Origin: Vibrio chagasii
GTDB taxonomy: Bacteria > Pseudomonadota > Gammaproteobacteria > Enterobacterales > Vibrionaceae
Length of the DNA stretch: 64,000 bases
Assembly: GCF_024347355.1 (NCBI RefSeq)
Contig: NZ_AP025465.1
Coordinates: 744,001 to 808,000 of the forward strand
Direction: 5' to 3'
The notes below the pieces were generated by a model. The model searched no databases. It was not told where the DNA came from and was given only the letters and a program-made list of their open reading frames with translations. This document shows, piece after piece, positions 27,701 to 36,038 of the stretch; positions within the stretch are counted from its first letter, which is position 1; every line of letters starts with the position of its first letter. Both the position numbers and the translations under genes were made by a program.

Positions 27701-28470
27701 TCTTTACGTTCCCTCGTGGTGCTCGTCCGGGTACTTTCTTGCACACCTTGTTTGAGGAAGTTGAGTTTACCGAGCCAGCAACCAGCGAACACAACACGCA
27801 AGTAATCACTCACTTATTAGAGTCAGAGCAATACGAATTAGAGTGGCTACCTGTGCTTCAACAACTGGTTGATACGGTGCTGAACACCGCATTGGATGGC
27901 AAGAACTTAAAACTAAGCGAGAAAGACTCAACACAACGCTTAGTTGAGATGGAGTTCTTACTGCCAATCGAAGTGTTGGCTGCATCTGAATTGAATCAAA
28001 CCATTCAATATCACGATCCGTTATCGGCTAAAGCGGGCGACCTAGGTTTTCAAACCGTGCAAGGCATGTTGAAAGGCTTCATCGATTTGGTGTTCGAGCA
28101 TCAAGGTAAATACTATGTACTCGACTGGAAATCGAACCACTTAGGAGATGATGTTGCCGTCTACCATGGTGAAGCATTGAAATCGGCGATGGCCGACCAT
28201 CGCTATGATCTGCAATACCAAATCTATGCATTGGCGCTGCACCGCTTTTTGCGTAGTCGTGTTGCCAATTACAGCTACGAACAACATTTTGGTGGCGTGT
28301 ACTATTTGTTTTTACGAGGAATGGACGGCCAATCTCAGCAAGGTATTTTCTCCGCTAAACCAACGCTGGCTTTACTTGATGAAATGGATCAATTGATTGA
28401 CGGAAAAGTGATAGACAGACGTTCAGCACAATTGAATGACGATGAAACTGGACAGATGGGGCTTTTATAA
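24796..28470 (+). CDS. recB: Exodeoxyribonuclease V beta subunit RecB, 1224 aa
   Basis: 3'-5' helicase, nuclease and RecA-loading subunit of RecBCD. UvrD-type Walker A is at about 29-38 (EASAGTGKTFTI); motif II is DEFQDTDPLQY, preceded by WLSFDDLLTQL; motif VI is LRLIYVALTRAVYG. The C-terminal RecB nuclease domain has the LDWKSNHLGDD motif with D1110 and K1112, equivalent to E. coli D1080 and K1082. Length is close to E. coli (1180). The stop overlaps the recD start by one base (TAATG), so the two are translationally coupled. Confidence 0.98.
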   Translation: MTTTSSVQVIAPQTLNTMTFPLHGARLIEASAGTGKTFTIAGLYLRLLLGHGTAAPQGELAEATRHHEPLTVDQILVVTFTEAATAELRDRIRARIHDARIAFARGQSDDPVIAPLLQEIEDHAGAAKTLLNAERQMDEAAVYTIHGFCQRMLTQNAFESGSRFDNEFVTDESHLKAQVVADYWRKQFYPLPIQLAGEVRNIWGSPAALLADVNRYLTGSPLKLTVDAMSGDLQTLHNQNLDKVKQLKALWCESEADFLALISGSDVNKRSYTKKSLPTWLEAVTAWAQSDTHDYQYPDKLEKFSQATLIEKTPKGTAPQHAVFEAIEDFLNNPADLKAPLLAHAITHCRTMLAKAKQQKQWLSFDDLLTQLSASIDVDEQSLLVERIRTLYPVAMIDEFQDTDPLQYSIFSRIYLDNPQCGLFMIGDPKQAIYGFRGADIFTYIKARNQVSAHYTLGTNWRSSADMVSAVNQVFMNSDSPFIYDQDIPFLPVAASPSADKRQWVMNGETQHALTFWLQEAEDKPLPKGEYHKAMAEATASQIQTILTASQNQQAYFDNGKKQHAVNAGDIAVLVRTGSEGRLIKNALSEQGIASVYLSNRDSVFTSLITQDIQRLLQAVLTPENDRALRASLASELFALDAASLDELNNDEVVWENVVNEFREYRKLWLQRGVLPMLRSVISKRHLAERLLEEDNGERSLTDLMHIGELLQQARQELDSDYGLLRWLAEAISDAQNGLGGSEDDIQRLESERNLVQIVTIHKSKGLEYDLVFLPFVASYREASEGKFYDHDSDTTVLDITGSDSALAQADKERLAEDLRLIYVALTRAVYGCFIGMAPLRKGRSTKEPTGVHLSAMGYLVQNGQEQGIAELHQALAAIESKNSRVLLAETPTAHEQVFVQTEQVSEDLYANELKASIDRAWRITSYSGLVKQGSHGASHDATIEVSGFDIDSADEQDESELIEPERSIFTFPRGARPGTFLHTLFEEVEFTEPATSEHNTQVITHLLESEQYELEWLPVLQQLVDTVLNTALDGKNLKLSEKDSTQRLVEMEFLLPIEVLAASELNQTIQYHDPLSAKAGDLGFQTVQGMLKGFIDLVFEHQGKYYVLDWKSNHLGDDVAVYHGEALKSAMADHRYDLQYQIYALALHRFLRSRVANYSYEQHFGGVYYLFLRGMDGQSQQGIFSAKPTLALLDEMDQLIDGKVIDRRSAQLNDDETGQMGLL

Positions 28471-30680
28471 TGACAACAACGACCACTAATACCAGCATAG
28501 ATACTGCGAACACAGCAAAGCCAATTTCACTTATTCCTGAGCAACTTATGGATGTACTCAAGTTTCTTGCGGATAAGGGTTCTATTCGTCAGTTGGATTA
28601 TCAATTTGCTCGTTTTATTGCTCAGCAAGCTACGAGCTACCCTCAAGAGATCGGCTTTCTCGCTGGGGTAGTGAGCCATGAATTAGGCAAAGGGCATATT
28701 TGTACTCAGCTGATACAGCAGCACACGACTGGCCACGAACAAACGGCAGATCTAGCTCAGTTACTTGGGTTGTACGGTGAAACGGCTCTGCAATTGAATC
28801 AAAAGTTGTTAGGTATTGATTGGTTGGCGGTACTTCAATCGTCCAATTTAGTTGGAGCAACCAATGACTGTGTTAAGCCGCTGATGTTTGATGGGCAGCG
28901 TGTCTACTTACAGCGTTACTGGAACTACGAGGTTGTGCTGGCAGACACGTTAAACCGTTTAAGTAAGCCGGTAGAGTTCAATATTGAACAGAAAAAGGCG
29001 CTGACGGAAACCCTCAATCAGCTATTTACGCGCAGTTATCACTTTCTGTTTAATGCCTTAGCCAAGGCTGAAGCAAATCAACAAACGTCTCAGGTATTAC
29101 GTCAACAGCTGGTGTGTGATCATCTTGATATTGTCGATGAGCAATCTCTGAATTGGGGGGCAATCGACCAAGCGATCGTCCAAGTGAAGCAGGTAACGGA
29201 CTTAGATGTTCTAGATGGTTTAGTACCGCTATCAGCATGTTTGAACTGGCAAAAAGTGGCGGCAGCGGTGGCACTGAGTCGTCGTTTTGCGGTGATTTCC
29301 GGAGGGCCGGGTACCGGTAAAACAACCACGGTAACCAAGTTATTGTCGGCGATGGTCGAGCAATCACTAAGCCAAGGTAAAATCCCAACGATTAAGCTCG
29401 TGGCACCAACGGGTAAAGCGGCGGCACGTTTAACTGAATCAATCGGTAAAGCGATTGAGCAACTGCCATTAGCGCCTGAAGTAAAAGCCAACATACCAAC
29501 GGAATCAAGCACCTTACACAGATTGCTCGGTGCGATTCCCAACCGTGCTGAGTTTAGACATAACCGACGTAATCCACTTCACCTTGATATCTTGGTGGTG
29601 GATGAAGCGTCGATGGTTGATCTGTCAATGATGTATAAGCTGGTGGATGCGCTCCCTGACCACGCAAGGCTGATTCTGCTTGGGGATAAAGACCAACTGG
29701 CTTCCGTGGAGGCTGGGTCAGTGTTAGGTGACATCTGTTCGTTTAACTCTGCTGGTTATAGCAGCGCGCAAGGCAACTTGATTGCGGAGATGACAGGCTT
29801 TGATGCGATAGCCAATTCACAGCAGACAAAAGCGGGAGTCGTTAATCCTCCGGCGATTGCAGACAGCCTATGTATGCTGCAGAAGAGTTACCGTTTCGAT
29901 GCCCGCTCTGGTATTGGTCAGCTGGCAAAAGCAATCAATAACGGCTCTGCGAATCAAGTAGACCAAGTGTTTGCCAAAGGGTTTGGCGATATTGAGAACC
30001 ATCCTCTATCGAGTGACAGCTATAACTTGATGCTGCGTACCTTGGTTAATGAGTATGGTGCATATCTCAATAGAATGAATGTACCGTTGGAAGAGTTAGA
30101 AACTCAAGAAGCGAGAGCCAAATCGGTACTCGATTTGTTCAGCCAATGTCGACTGTTGTGTTCTATTCGTGAAGGTGATTTTGGTGTTAAAGGCCTCAAC
30201 TACAGAATTGAAAGAGCGCTTGCCGCAAGGCGTTTAGTGAATCCACACAATGATGAATTGTGGTATCACGGGCGACCTGTAATGGTAACGCGTAACGATC
30301 ATGGCTTGGGTTTATACAATGGTGATATTGGTATCTGCATGCTTGAATCGGATTCAAGCCACTCTGACTCTGCACCTAGATTGAAGGTTTATTTTGAGTT
30401 GCCCGATGGCAGCGTAAAGGCGGTGCTACCAAGCCGAGTACCAGATCATGAAACGGCTTATGCAATGACGATTCACAAATCGCAGGGCAGTGAATTTGAT
30501 CTGACCTTAATGATCCTGCCGCCAGATTTCAGCCCAATTTTGACGCGAGAGCTTATATACACAGGTATTACGCGTGCGAAGAAACGACTGATGATGTTCA
30601 GTGATACTAACGTATTAAAGCGTGGAATTAAGGTGAAAACAGAGCGAGTGAGTGGTTTAGGAAGCCGCTTAACTAGCTAA
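28470..30680 (+). CDS. recD: Exodeoxyribonuclease V alpha subunit RecD, 736 aa
   Basis: 5'-3' superfamily 1B helicase of RecBCD. Walker A is GGPGTGKT (278-285), followed by LVAPTGKAAARLTES, the DEASMVDLSMM box, LLGDKDQLASVEAGSVLGD, and the C-terminal MTIHKSQGSEFD and YTGITRAKKRLM motifs. The N-terminal region (about 1-150) is the RecD-specific RecB/RecC interface. Longer than E. coli RecD (608 aa), mainly in the N-terminal and middle linkers. A hairpin at 30701 probably ends the transcript. Confidence 0.97.
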   Translation: MTTTTTNTSIDTANTAKPISLIPEQLMDVLKFLADKGSIRQLDYQFARFIAQQATSYPQEIGFLAGVVSHELGKGHICTQLIQQHTTGHEQTADLAQLLGLYGETALQLNQKLLGIDWLAVLQSSNLVGATNDCVKPLMFDGQRVYLQRYWNYEVVLADTLNRLSKPVEFNIEQKKALTETLNQLFTRSYHFLFNALAKAEANQQTSQVLRQQLVCDHLDIVDEQSLNWGAIDQAIVQVKQVTDLDVLDGLVPLSACLNWQKVAAAVALSRRFAVISGGPGTGKTTTVTKLLSAMVEQSLSQGKIPTIKLVAPTGKAAARLTESIGKAIEQLPLAPEVKANIPTESSTLHRLLGAIPNRAEFRHNRRNPLHLDILVVDEASMVDLSMMYKLVDALPDHARLILLGDKDQLASVEAGSVLGDICSFNSAGYSSAQGNLIAEMTGFDAIANSQQTKAGVVNPPAIADSLCMLQKSYRFDARSGIGQLAKAINNGSANQVDQVFAKGFGDIENHPLSSDSYNLMLRTLVNEYGAYLNRMNVPLEELETQEARAKSVLDLFSQCRLLCSIREGDFGVKGLNYRIERALAARRLVNPHNDELWYHGRPVMVTRNDHGLGLYNGDIGICMLESDSSHSDSAPRLKVYFELPDGSVKAVLPSRVPDHETAYAMTIHKSQGSEFDLTLMILPPDFSPILTRELIYTGITRAKKRLMMFSDTNVLKRGIKVKTERVSGLGSRLTS

Positions 30681-30700
30681 AGGTGATAGAGGTACATGTA

Positions 30701-30726
30701 CAAAGCAACCATCCCTGGTTGCTTTG
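30701..30726. terminator. Hairpin between recD and the convergent 94-aa gene
   Basis: A perfect 11-bp stem (caaagcaacca/tggttgctttg) with a 4-nt loop. The stem is strong but the T tract is poor on both strands; likely a shared weak terminator. Confidence 0.65.
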
Positions 30727-30732
30727 AGCGTG

Positions 30733-31017
30733 CTAGGAATCAGTGCCTAAAAACGCTCGAGTAAACGATATGTGGTTTATCTTGTATTTTGCTTGGCAAT
30801 TCAAAATAAACTCTTTTAGATTTTCGCTCACAGGGAACACGCAGTGAACGTCTAGCCCTTCTAAGAATTGGTTATCAGCCATATCCCAAAAACTTTGCAG
30901 CGAGTTACAAACAATGGTTCTCATATCAATGTTGCTCTTTTTGCTGTTTATATCAACGACCAGAGCATCAAGCGCCTGCTGATCGTTAACGGGTATAGCA
31001 ATCCGTGCAGTAACCAC
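30733..31017 (-). CDS. Hypothetical protein, 94 aa
   Basis: Unrecognised small cytosolic-looking protein convergent with recD. It starts at GTG 31017 (VVTARIAIPVNDQQALDALVVDINSKK), with a GAGCG sequence upstream. The sequence alternates predicted helices and strands, has two Cys (CNSLQSFWDMADN and NCQAKYKIN) and no membrane segment. Composition is normal for coding DNA. No function can be suggested. Confidence 0.5.
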   Translation of the reverse strand: MVTARIAIPVNDQQALDALVVDINSKKSNIDMRTIVCNSLQSFWDMADNQFLEGLDVHCVFPVSENLKEFILNCQAKYKINHISFTRAFLGTDS

Positions 31018-31218
31018 GTCGATTCGCTCAAATGATTTGTGTCATAGGGCGGTCGAGGTGGTCATTCCAATAAAAACATTTGTTATTTTGTTAAAGCGAC
31101 CAAATTCTAAACAATTTTGTTTGTGAGTTAAAGTGCATACCTAATAAACCTCATATAGAAAACGATTACATTTGCAATTATTTTTCCTGTGAAGTGAGAT
31201 TTTAGTCCAAAACTTTGT

Positions 31219-32556
31219 TTACACATTTAACGCTAAGATTTTTGAGTTACGTTGATAGTTGTATAGGCCTTGTTTTTCCATCGGTAGCTCATCAACTCCA
31301 ATCTCGTAAAACCCTTGTTCACGGAACCAATGCAGGCTATGTGTGGTTAACACAAAAATTTGGTCGATATCTCGAGACTTCGATTGATGACGCATATAGT
31401 CCAGTAATATTTGCCCGCGGTTGCCATCACGATAATCAGGATGGATAGCTACACAAGCCATCTCCGCCATATGATCTTCAGGGTATGCGTAAAGTGCCGC
31501 GCAACCGATAATCAGCCCATCTTTTTCAATAATGGTAAATCGGTGGATCTCTTGCTCTAGCTGTTCTCTAGAGCGGCGTACTAAGATGCCTTGTTCTTCA
31601 AGAGGGCGAATAAGGTCAAAGATGCCGCCAATGTCGTCAATCTGAGCTTGTCTTACTTGCTCGGCGCTCGCCATCACAACTTGGGTTCCAATACCATCGA
31701 AAGAGAACAGCTCTTGGATCAGGGCGCCATCCACTTTGTAGCTGATTAAGTGGCAACGAGGTACGCCCGCACGACAAGCGGAAATTGCTCCCTTTAGGAA
31801 GCGCATGGTCCCGGTGCTCATGTCTTCAACTGGATTCTGACTTTCGGTTAAGCGCTCTAGAATGAGTTTAGCGTCTTTAGGAAAGAGCTCGGCGAGCACA
31901 TTGCCGTTTTGATCTGTCACCCCTTGCTCAGAGCAAAAGCCAATAAGCTTGTCGGCTTTTAAACGAATGGCTACCTGGGTTGCAACCTCTTCAGAAAGCA
32001 GGTTAAAGCTTTCGCCTGTTACAGAACTAGCAATCGGGCCAAGCAATACAATAGATCCTTGGTCGAGTGTGCGATTAATCCCTTCGATATCGATTCGACG
32101 AATACGCCCGCTATGGCAATAGTCGGTGCCATCATCAACTCCCAGCGGCTGTGCCGTAATGAAGTTGCCACTCATCACGTTGAGTTGAGTGCCCGCCATT
32201 GGCGTGTTGTTTAAGCTCATTGAAAGACGTGCGGTGATGGCTAGTTGAAGCTGTCCAGCAGCCTGCATAGCCACACCCAGAGCATATTCATCGGTGACTC
32301 TAATGTTCTTATGATAGGGTGTGTGGCAATCTTGTTTTGCTAGCAGTTGGTTGATCTGTGGTCTTGCACCGTGAACGAGAACAATCTTTACTCCAAGACT
32401 GTGGAGCAGAGCGATGTCACTAATTATGTTACCAAAGTTCTTATCGGCAACGGCTTCGCCTCCCAGCATTATGACCATGGTTTTGCCACGGTGTGCGTTT
32501 ACATAGGGGGTTGATTGTCTAAAGCCTTTTACTAGCGCAGTACTTCTTAGTTTCAC
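31219..32556 (-). CDS. argA: N-acetylglutamate synthase ArgA, 445 aa
   Basis: First step of arginine synthesis: glutamate plus acetyl-CoA to N-acetylglutamate. An N-terminal amino acid kinase-like domain (about 25-290; [29 protein letters not shown]) carries the arginine-feedback site. A C-terminal GNAT domain (about 295-440; [22 protein letters not shown]) binds acetyl-CoA. Length matches E. coli ArgA (443). It is divergent from a DUF2850 gene, and a candidate ArgR site lies upstream. Confidence 0.96.
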   Translation of the reverse strand: MKLRSTALVKGFRQSTPYVNAHRGKTMVIMLGGEAVADKNFGNIISDIALLHSLGVKIVLVHGARPQINQLLAKQDCHTPYHKNIRVTDEYALGVAMQAAGQLQLAITARLSMSLNNTPMAGTQLNVMSGNFITAQPLGVDDGTDYCHSGRIRRIDIEGINRTLDQGSIVLLGPIASSVTGESFNLLSEEVATQVAIRLKADKLIGFCSEQGVTDQNGNVLAELFPKDAKLILERLTESQNPVEDMSTGTMRFLKGAISACRAGVPRCHLISYKVDGALIQELFSFDGIGTQVVMASAEQVRQAQIDDIGGIFDLIRPLEEQGILVRRSREQLEQEIHRFTIIEKDGLIIGCAALYAYPEDHMAEMACVAIHPDYRDGNRGQILLDYMRHQSKSRDIDQIFVLTTHSLHWFREQGFYEIGVDELPMEKQGLYNYQRNSKILALNV

Positions 32557-32589
32557 AGAACAAATCCATTTTGTTTATTTATTCGATAA

Positions 32590-32608
32590 TTTAGCATTTA
32601 AATTCAAA
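32590..32608 (-). promoter_or_regulatory. Candidate ArgR (ARG box) site of argA
   Basis: ttagcatttaaattcaaa resembles one half-degenerate ARG box (TGAATwwwwATTCA) in the AT-rich DNA 35-50 bp upstream of argA. ArgR control is expected for this gene; the match itself is only moderate. Confidence 0.4.
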
Positions 32609-32702
32609 TTTAAACAACATCTTTTTGGAATAAAGCGCAAACAATTCTCATCTAGGCTTCATTATATAAAGTGTCTCAGTGTAGAATGCGCACAGCATCT
32701 TC

Positions 32703-33191
32703 ATGAGTAGTAACCGAATGCCACAAGCTTCAGCACAAAAGAATAAAATCGATGAGATTACTAAAGGCCTCTACAGTGAGGCTGAACAGCGCAACCAATC
32801 TCCATTGAAGCGCAAGATCATAGAGCGTTGCCTGATGGTGCTGGCTCTGGTCGGTTCGTTTGCTGTCGTATCGCTTTATGGTGATGTCATCACTCGCTTG
32901 CAAGAGGCTGCAACGCCAAATCATTTGCTTTATGGCACTTGGATTGAGCAAGATGTGGCTCATTATGCGACGGATGAGTTTGTGTTGAATGCCAATGGGG
33001 TTTCTGTCGCTGGATCGATTATCGCGACCAGTTTTGAATTTGACGGCAACTACTTCGAGTATAAAGCGGGAGATAAAACGTACCGCTTCCGAATGACCAA
33101 TTCTGACAACACAGAAATGACGCTGGATTCAGAGAGTCATTACAATCCCGTCTTTCGTTTAAAAGGCCACACTGATAACTCCGTCCGATAG
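32703..33191 (+). CDS. DUF2850 domain protein, 162 aa
   Basis: Vibrionaceae-type DUF2850 protein, function unknown. It has a charged cytoplasmic N-terminus (1-42), a single membrane anchor (about 43-62, CLMVLALVGSFAVVSLYGDV), then an extracytoplasmic domain with LYGTWIEQDVAHYATDEFVLN and FEYKAGDKTYRFRM, a pattern suggesting a small beta-rich fold. It lies between divergent argA and mltA; no operon partner is evident. Confidence 0.75.
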   Translation: MSSNRMPQASAQKNKIDEITKGLYSEAEQRNQSPLKRKIIERCLMVLALVGSFAVVSLYGDVITRLQEAATPNHLLYGTWIEQDVAHYATDEFVLNANGVSVAGSIIATSFEFDGNYFEYKAGDKTYRFRMTNSDNTEMTLDSESHYNPVFRLKGHTDNSVR

Positions 33192-33281
33192 GTTATCTTC
33201 TTGTAAACTCTTACAAACTAAGATTGTGTTATCTGATCGTTTTTGTCATCCTCGATGAATAGAATTTTTAGGATGACTCTT

Positions 33282-34385
33282 GTGATTAAAAAATGGCTTC
33301 CCCTTGTCGCTGCCACTGTTTTATTTGGCTGTGCTCAACCCACCGATCTCGCTCAACAACATCTTGATGATGAATTTCCTCGCACCTTAAATAAGGTCGA
33401 TGTAGTGGAGTCTAATAAACCAAGAGATTACACGGCATTTGCTGAGCAAGCTGAGATGGTTGTGTCTCGATCACCATCGATGGCGAAAATCTACGAGCCG
33501 CTATACAAGCAACTTAATGAGTGGGCGATGCTAAGTGGTGACCCAAGTGAACTCGCAAACTTTGGGGTTCAAACGGCTCAGCTTGGTGGTGGAGATAAGC
33601 AGGGCAATGTGCTTTTCACAGGATATTTCTCTCCAGTAATGGAACTGCGCTATGAAGCGAATGAAGAATACCGTTACCCGGTGTATGGACTGCCAGAGTG
33701 CGATAAAGAGTGTCCAACCCGTGAAGATATCTACAATGGCGCATTAGAAGGTCAAGGACTTGAGCTTGGCTACGCTGCCAACCGTATCGACCCGTTTATG
33801 ATGGAAGTACAAGGCAGCGGTTTCGTGCATTTTGGTGATGACGATACCTTGCAGTATTTTGCTTACGCAGGAAAAAACAACAAAGCTTACGTGAGTATTG
33901 GTCGTGTTTTGATCGAACGAGACTTGGTTCCCCGCGAAAAGATGTCGTTGAAAGCGATCAAAGAGTGGGTGTTGGCGAATGATCCAGAAGTCGTTAAAGA
34001 GCTGTTAGAACAAAACCCATCTTTCGTATTCTTTGAAGCAAGAGATGACCTATCGGTAATGGGCAGCGCAGGAATCCCTCTATTACCAATGGCTGCAGTC
34101 GCCGGTGATCGCTCTATCTTGCCAATGGGAACGCCGATTCTTGCAGAAGTACCACTACTAAATGCCGACGGTACTTGGAGTGGAGCACACCAACTAAGAC
34201 TGTTACTGGTTTTAGATACGGGTGGTGCGGTTAAGCAAAACCACTTGGATCTTTACCACGGTATGGGGCCACGTGCAGGTACTGAAGCGGGTCACTACAA
34301 GCATTTTGGTCGAGTGTGGAAATTGGGCTTAGATGGCAGTGCGACTGAAGCGCCTTGGGCTTTACCACCTGAAAAGGTCGAGTAA
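33282..34385 (+). CDS. mltA: Membrane-bound lytic murein transglycosylase A (MltA), 367 aa
   Basis: Outer-membrane lipoprotein that cleaves peptidoglycan to anhydro-muropeptides. GTG 33282 was chosen because AGGA lies 8 nt upstream and the product opens with a compact lipoprotein signal (VIKKWLPLVAATVLFGC). ATG 33255 would add nine residues and has no ribosome-binding site. The MltA domain includes FTGYFSPVMELRYEANEEYRYPVYG and VQGSGFVHFGDDD. The 3D domain near the end (LLLVLDTGGAVKQNHLDLYHG) carries the catalytic Asp. Confidence 0.93.
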   Translation: MIKKWLPLVAATVLFGCAQPTDLAQQHLDDEFPRTLNKVDVVESNKPRDYTAFAEQAEMVVSRSPSMAKIYEPLYKQLNEWAMLSGDPSELANFGVQTAQLGGGDKQGNVLFTGYFSPVMELRYEANEEYRYPVYGLPECDKECPTREDIYNGALEGQGLELGYAANRIDPFMMEVQGSGFVHFGDDDTLQYFAYAGKNNKAYVSIGRVLIERDLVPREKMSLKAIKEWVLANDPEVVKELLEQNPSFVFFEARDDLSVMGSAGIPLLPMAAVAGDRSILPMGTPILAEVPLLNADGTWSGAHQLRLLLVLDTGGAVKQNHLDLYHGMGPRAGTEAGHYKHFGRVWKLGLDGSATEAPWALPPEKVE

Positions 34386-34441
34386 ACGACAATAGAATAG
34401 GGCATTGAAAGCGAATCGCTAATCCCCTAGACTTTTTATTC

Positions 34442-34470
34442 AAGAGTGCGTATAAAACGCACTCTTTTCT
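34442..34470 (+). terminator. Terminator between mltA and tcdA
   Basis: A 9-bp stem (aagagtgcg/cgcactctt) with a 7-nt loop and a pyrimidine-rich T tail; it ends about 30 bp before the tcdA start. Confidence 0.8.
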
Positions 34471-34498
34471 TTTTCTCAGAAATAAATTGGCGGCAACA

Positions 34499-35308
34499 AT
34501 GCGTGAATTGACTACTCCAGCTTCAGAAAACTATGACCAACGATTCGGTGGCACTCGTCGCCTGTATGGTAATAGTGAAGTCGACATACTTAGAGCGGCA
34601 CATGTGTGTGTGATCGGTATTGGTGGCGTTGGTTCATGGGCGGTTGAAGCGCTTGCGCGTACTGGCGTGGGTGAGCTGACATTGATCGATATGGATGATG
34701 TGTGTGTGACGAACATTAACCGTCAGATTCATGCAATGTCAGGCACGGTCGGTAAGAGCAAAATCGAAGTGATGGCCGAGCGTGTTAAGCTGATTAACCC
34801 TGAGTGTAAAGTTAACCTGATCGACGATTTCATCGGTCCTGACAATCAGGCTGAATACCTGTCGAAAGAGTTCGATTTTGTATTGGATGCGATCGATAGC
34901 ATGAAGGCTAAGGCTTCGCTATTGGCGTATTGCCGCAGCAACAAAATCAAAGTGATCACCACTGGTGGCGCGGGTGGTCAAATCGACCCAACGCAAATTA
35001 AAGTGGCGGATCTGACTAAGACGATTCAAGATCCGTTGGCGAAGAAACTAAAAGACACACTTCGTCGTCATCATAACTTCCCAAAGAATCCTGCGCGTAA
35101 GTTTGGCATCGATTGTGTGTTCTCGACTGAGCAGCTTAAATATCCTCAAGCGGATGGCAGTGTATGTGCTGCGAAAGCGACAGCCGAAGGTCCAAAACGT
35201 ATGGATTGCGCGACCGGTTTTGGTGCTGCAACGGTAGTAACTGCGACGTTTGGCTTTGTTGCTGTTTCGCGCATAGTAGAAAAGATCATTCAAAAGCACA
35301 GTAAGTAA
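34499..35308 (+). CDS. tcdA: tRNA threonylcarbamoyladenosine dehydratase TcdA, 269 aa
   Basis: E1-like enzyme (formerly CsdL) that cyclises t6A37 of ANN-decoding tRNAs to ct6A using ATP. The ThiF/MoeB-type nucleotide motif G-I-G-G-V-G (40-45) is followed by LIDMDDVCVTNINRQIHA and LDAIDSMKAKASLLAYC. I use ATG 34499; the frame could start at TTG 34487. It is followed 41 bp later by csdE, as in the E. coli csdA-csdE-tcdA cluster, fitting sulfur transfer from CsdA/CsdE to this pathway. Confidence 0.93.
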   Translation: MRELTTPASENYDQRFGGTRRLYGNSEVDILRAAHVCVIGIGGVGSWAVEALARTGVGELTLIDMDDVCVTNINRQIHAMSGTVGKSKIEVMAERVKLINPECKVNLIDDFIGPDNQAEYLSKEFDFVLDAIDSMKAKASLLAYCRSNKIKVITTGGAGGQIDPTQIKVADLTKTIQDPLAKKLKDTLRRHHNFPKNPARKFGIDCVFSTEQLKYPQADGSVCAAKATAEGPKRMDCATGFGAATVVTATFGFVAVSRIVEKIIQKHSK

Positions 35309-35349
35309 CTCGTTACTGTACGTTTACTAAGAATTTACTGGATATAAAA

Positions 35350-35781
35350 ATGATGTCATTCCCGAGCTCTCCATTTGGCAACGAAATTACTAGTGATGAT
35401 ATTGTCGCAAAAATGCAGGCTTTCAACGGTTGGGAAGACCGTTACCGTCAAGTAATTCAATGGGGTAAGAAACTGCCAGTAATGCCTGATGAGCTGAAAA
35501 GTGAGCAGGTAGTGGTATCTGGTTGTGAGAGCCAGGTGTGGTTAGTTTCGCAGAATATCGACGGTGTTTGGTACTTTTGTGCCGATTCAGACGCACGTAT
35601 TGTACGCGGACTTATAGCATTAGTAATGGCGGCATATGACGGTAAAACATCAGAGCAAGTTCAAGCGTTCGACATTGATGGCTATTTCGACGAGATTGGC
35701 TTGATTACGCATTTGAGCCCTTCCAGAGGAAACGGACTTAAAGCGATTGTTGAGCAAATCAAGAACCTCGCTAGCTCGTAA
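35350..35781 (+). CDS. csdE: Sulfur acceptor protein CsdE (SufE-like), 143 aa
   Basis: SufE-fold protein that accepts persulfide sulfur from the cysteine desulfurase CsdA and activates it. The acceptor Cys is C59 in VVSGCESQVWL; the family blocks GWEDRYRQVIQWGKKLP (27-43) and the late IGLITHLSPSRGNGLKAIVEQIK are present. Its partner csdA lies just downstream in convergent orientation across two repeat elements, and tcdA is directly upstream. CsdE rather than SufE is chosen from this context. Confidence 0.9.
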   Translation: MMSFPSSPFGNEITSDDIVAKMQAFNGWEDRYRQVIQWGKKLPVMPDELKSEQVVVSGCESQVWLVSQNIDGVWYFCADSDARIVRGLIALVMAAYDGKTSEQVQAFDIDGYFDEIGLITHLSPSRGNGLKAIVEQIKNLASS

Positions 35782-35815
35782 CTGTCCCAATACTTTTTCA
35801 CAATATTGTTTTAAA

Positions 35816-35912
35816 GAGATTGCAGATACTTTGTTCCTCAGTTCTGGAATGACGATTTCTAACTGTATTTCGTCATTCCCTAAAGCGACGAAGAGGCATA
35901 ATAAGGAATCTC
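35816..35912. repeat. 97-bp inverted-repeat element, copy 1
   Basis: First of two tandem copies. Its ends are near-complementary (gagattgcagat and ataaggaatctc), and an internal pair (ctggaatgacga and tcgtcattcc) pairs around a 13-nt centre, so the element can fold into a long hairpin. It is less perfect than copy 2 at its ends. This is the pattern of a non-autonomous, MITE- or REPIN-like intergenic repeat. Confidence 0.85.
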
Positions 35913-35933
35913 GTTTGGATAGTATTGCTATTA

Positions 35934-36030
35934 GAGATTCCAGATACTTCGTTCCTCAGTTCTGGAATGACGAATTCTAACGGTGTTTCGTCATTCCCTA
36001 AAGCGACGAAGGAGCGTAATAGGGAATCTC
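35934..36030. repeat. 97-bp inverted-repeat element, copy 2
   Basis: Second copy, same length and about 85-90% identical to copy 1 by eye, 21 bp downstream in the same orientation. The ends are clean inverted repeats (gagattcc and ggaatctc), and the internal repeats are conserved. It stops 8 bp before the csdA stop codon, so the pair lies exactly between convergent csdE and csdA, where it could act as a bidirectional terminator. Confidence 0.88.
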
Positions 36031-36038
36031 GCCATCCC

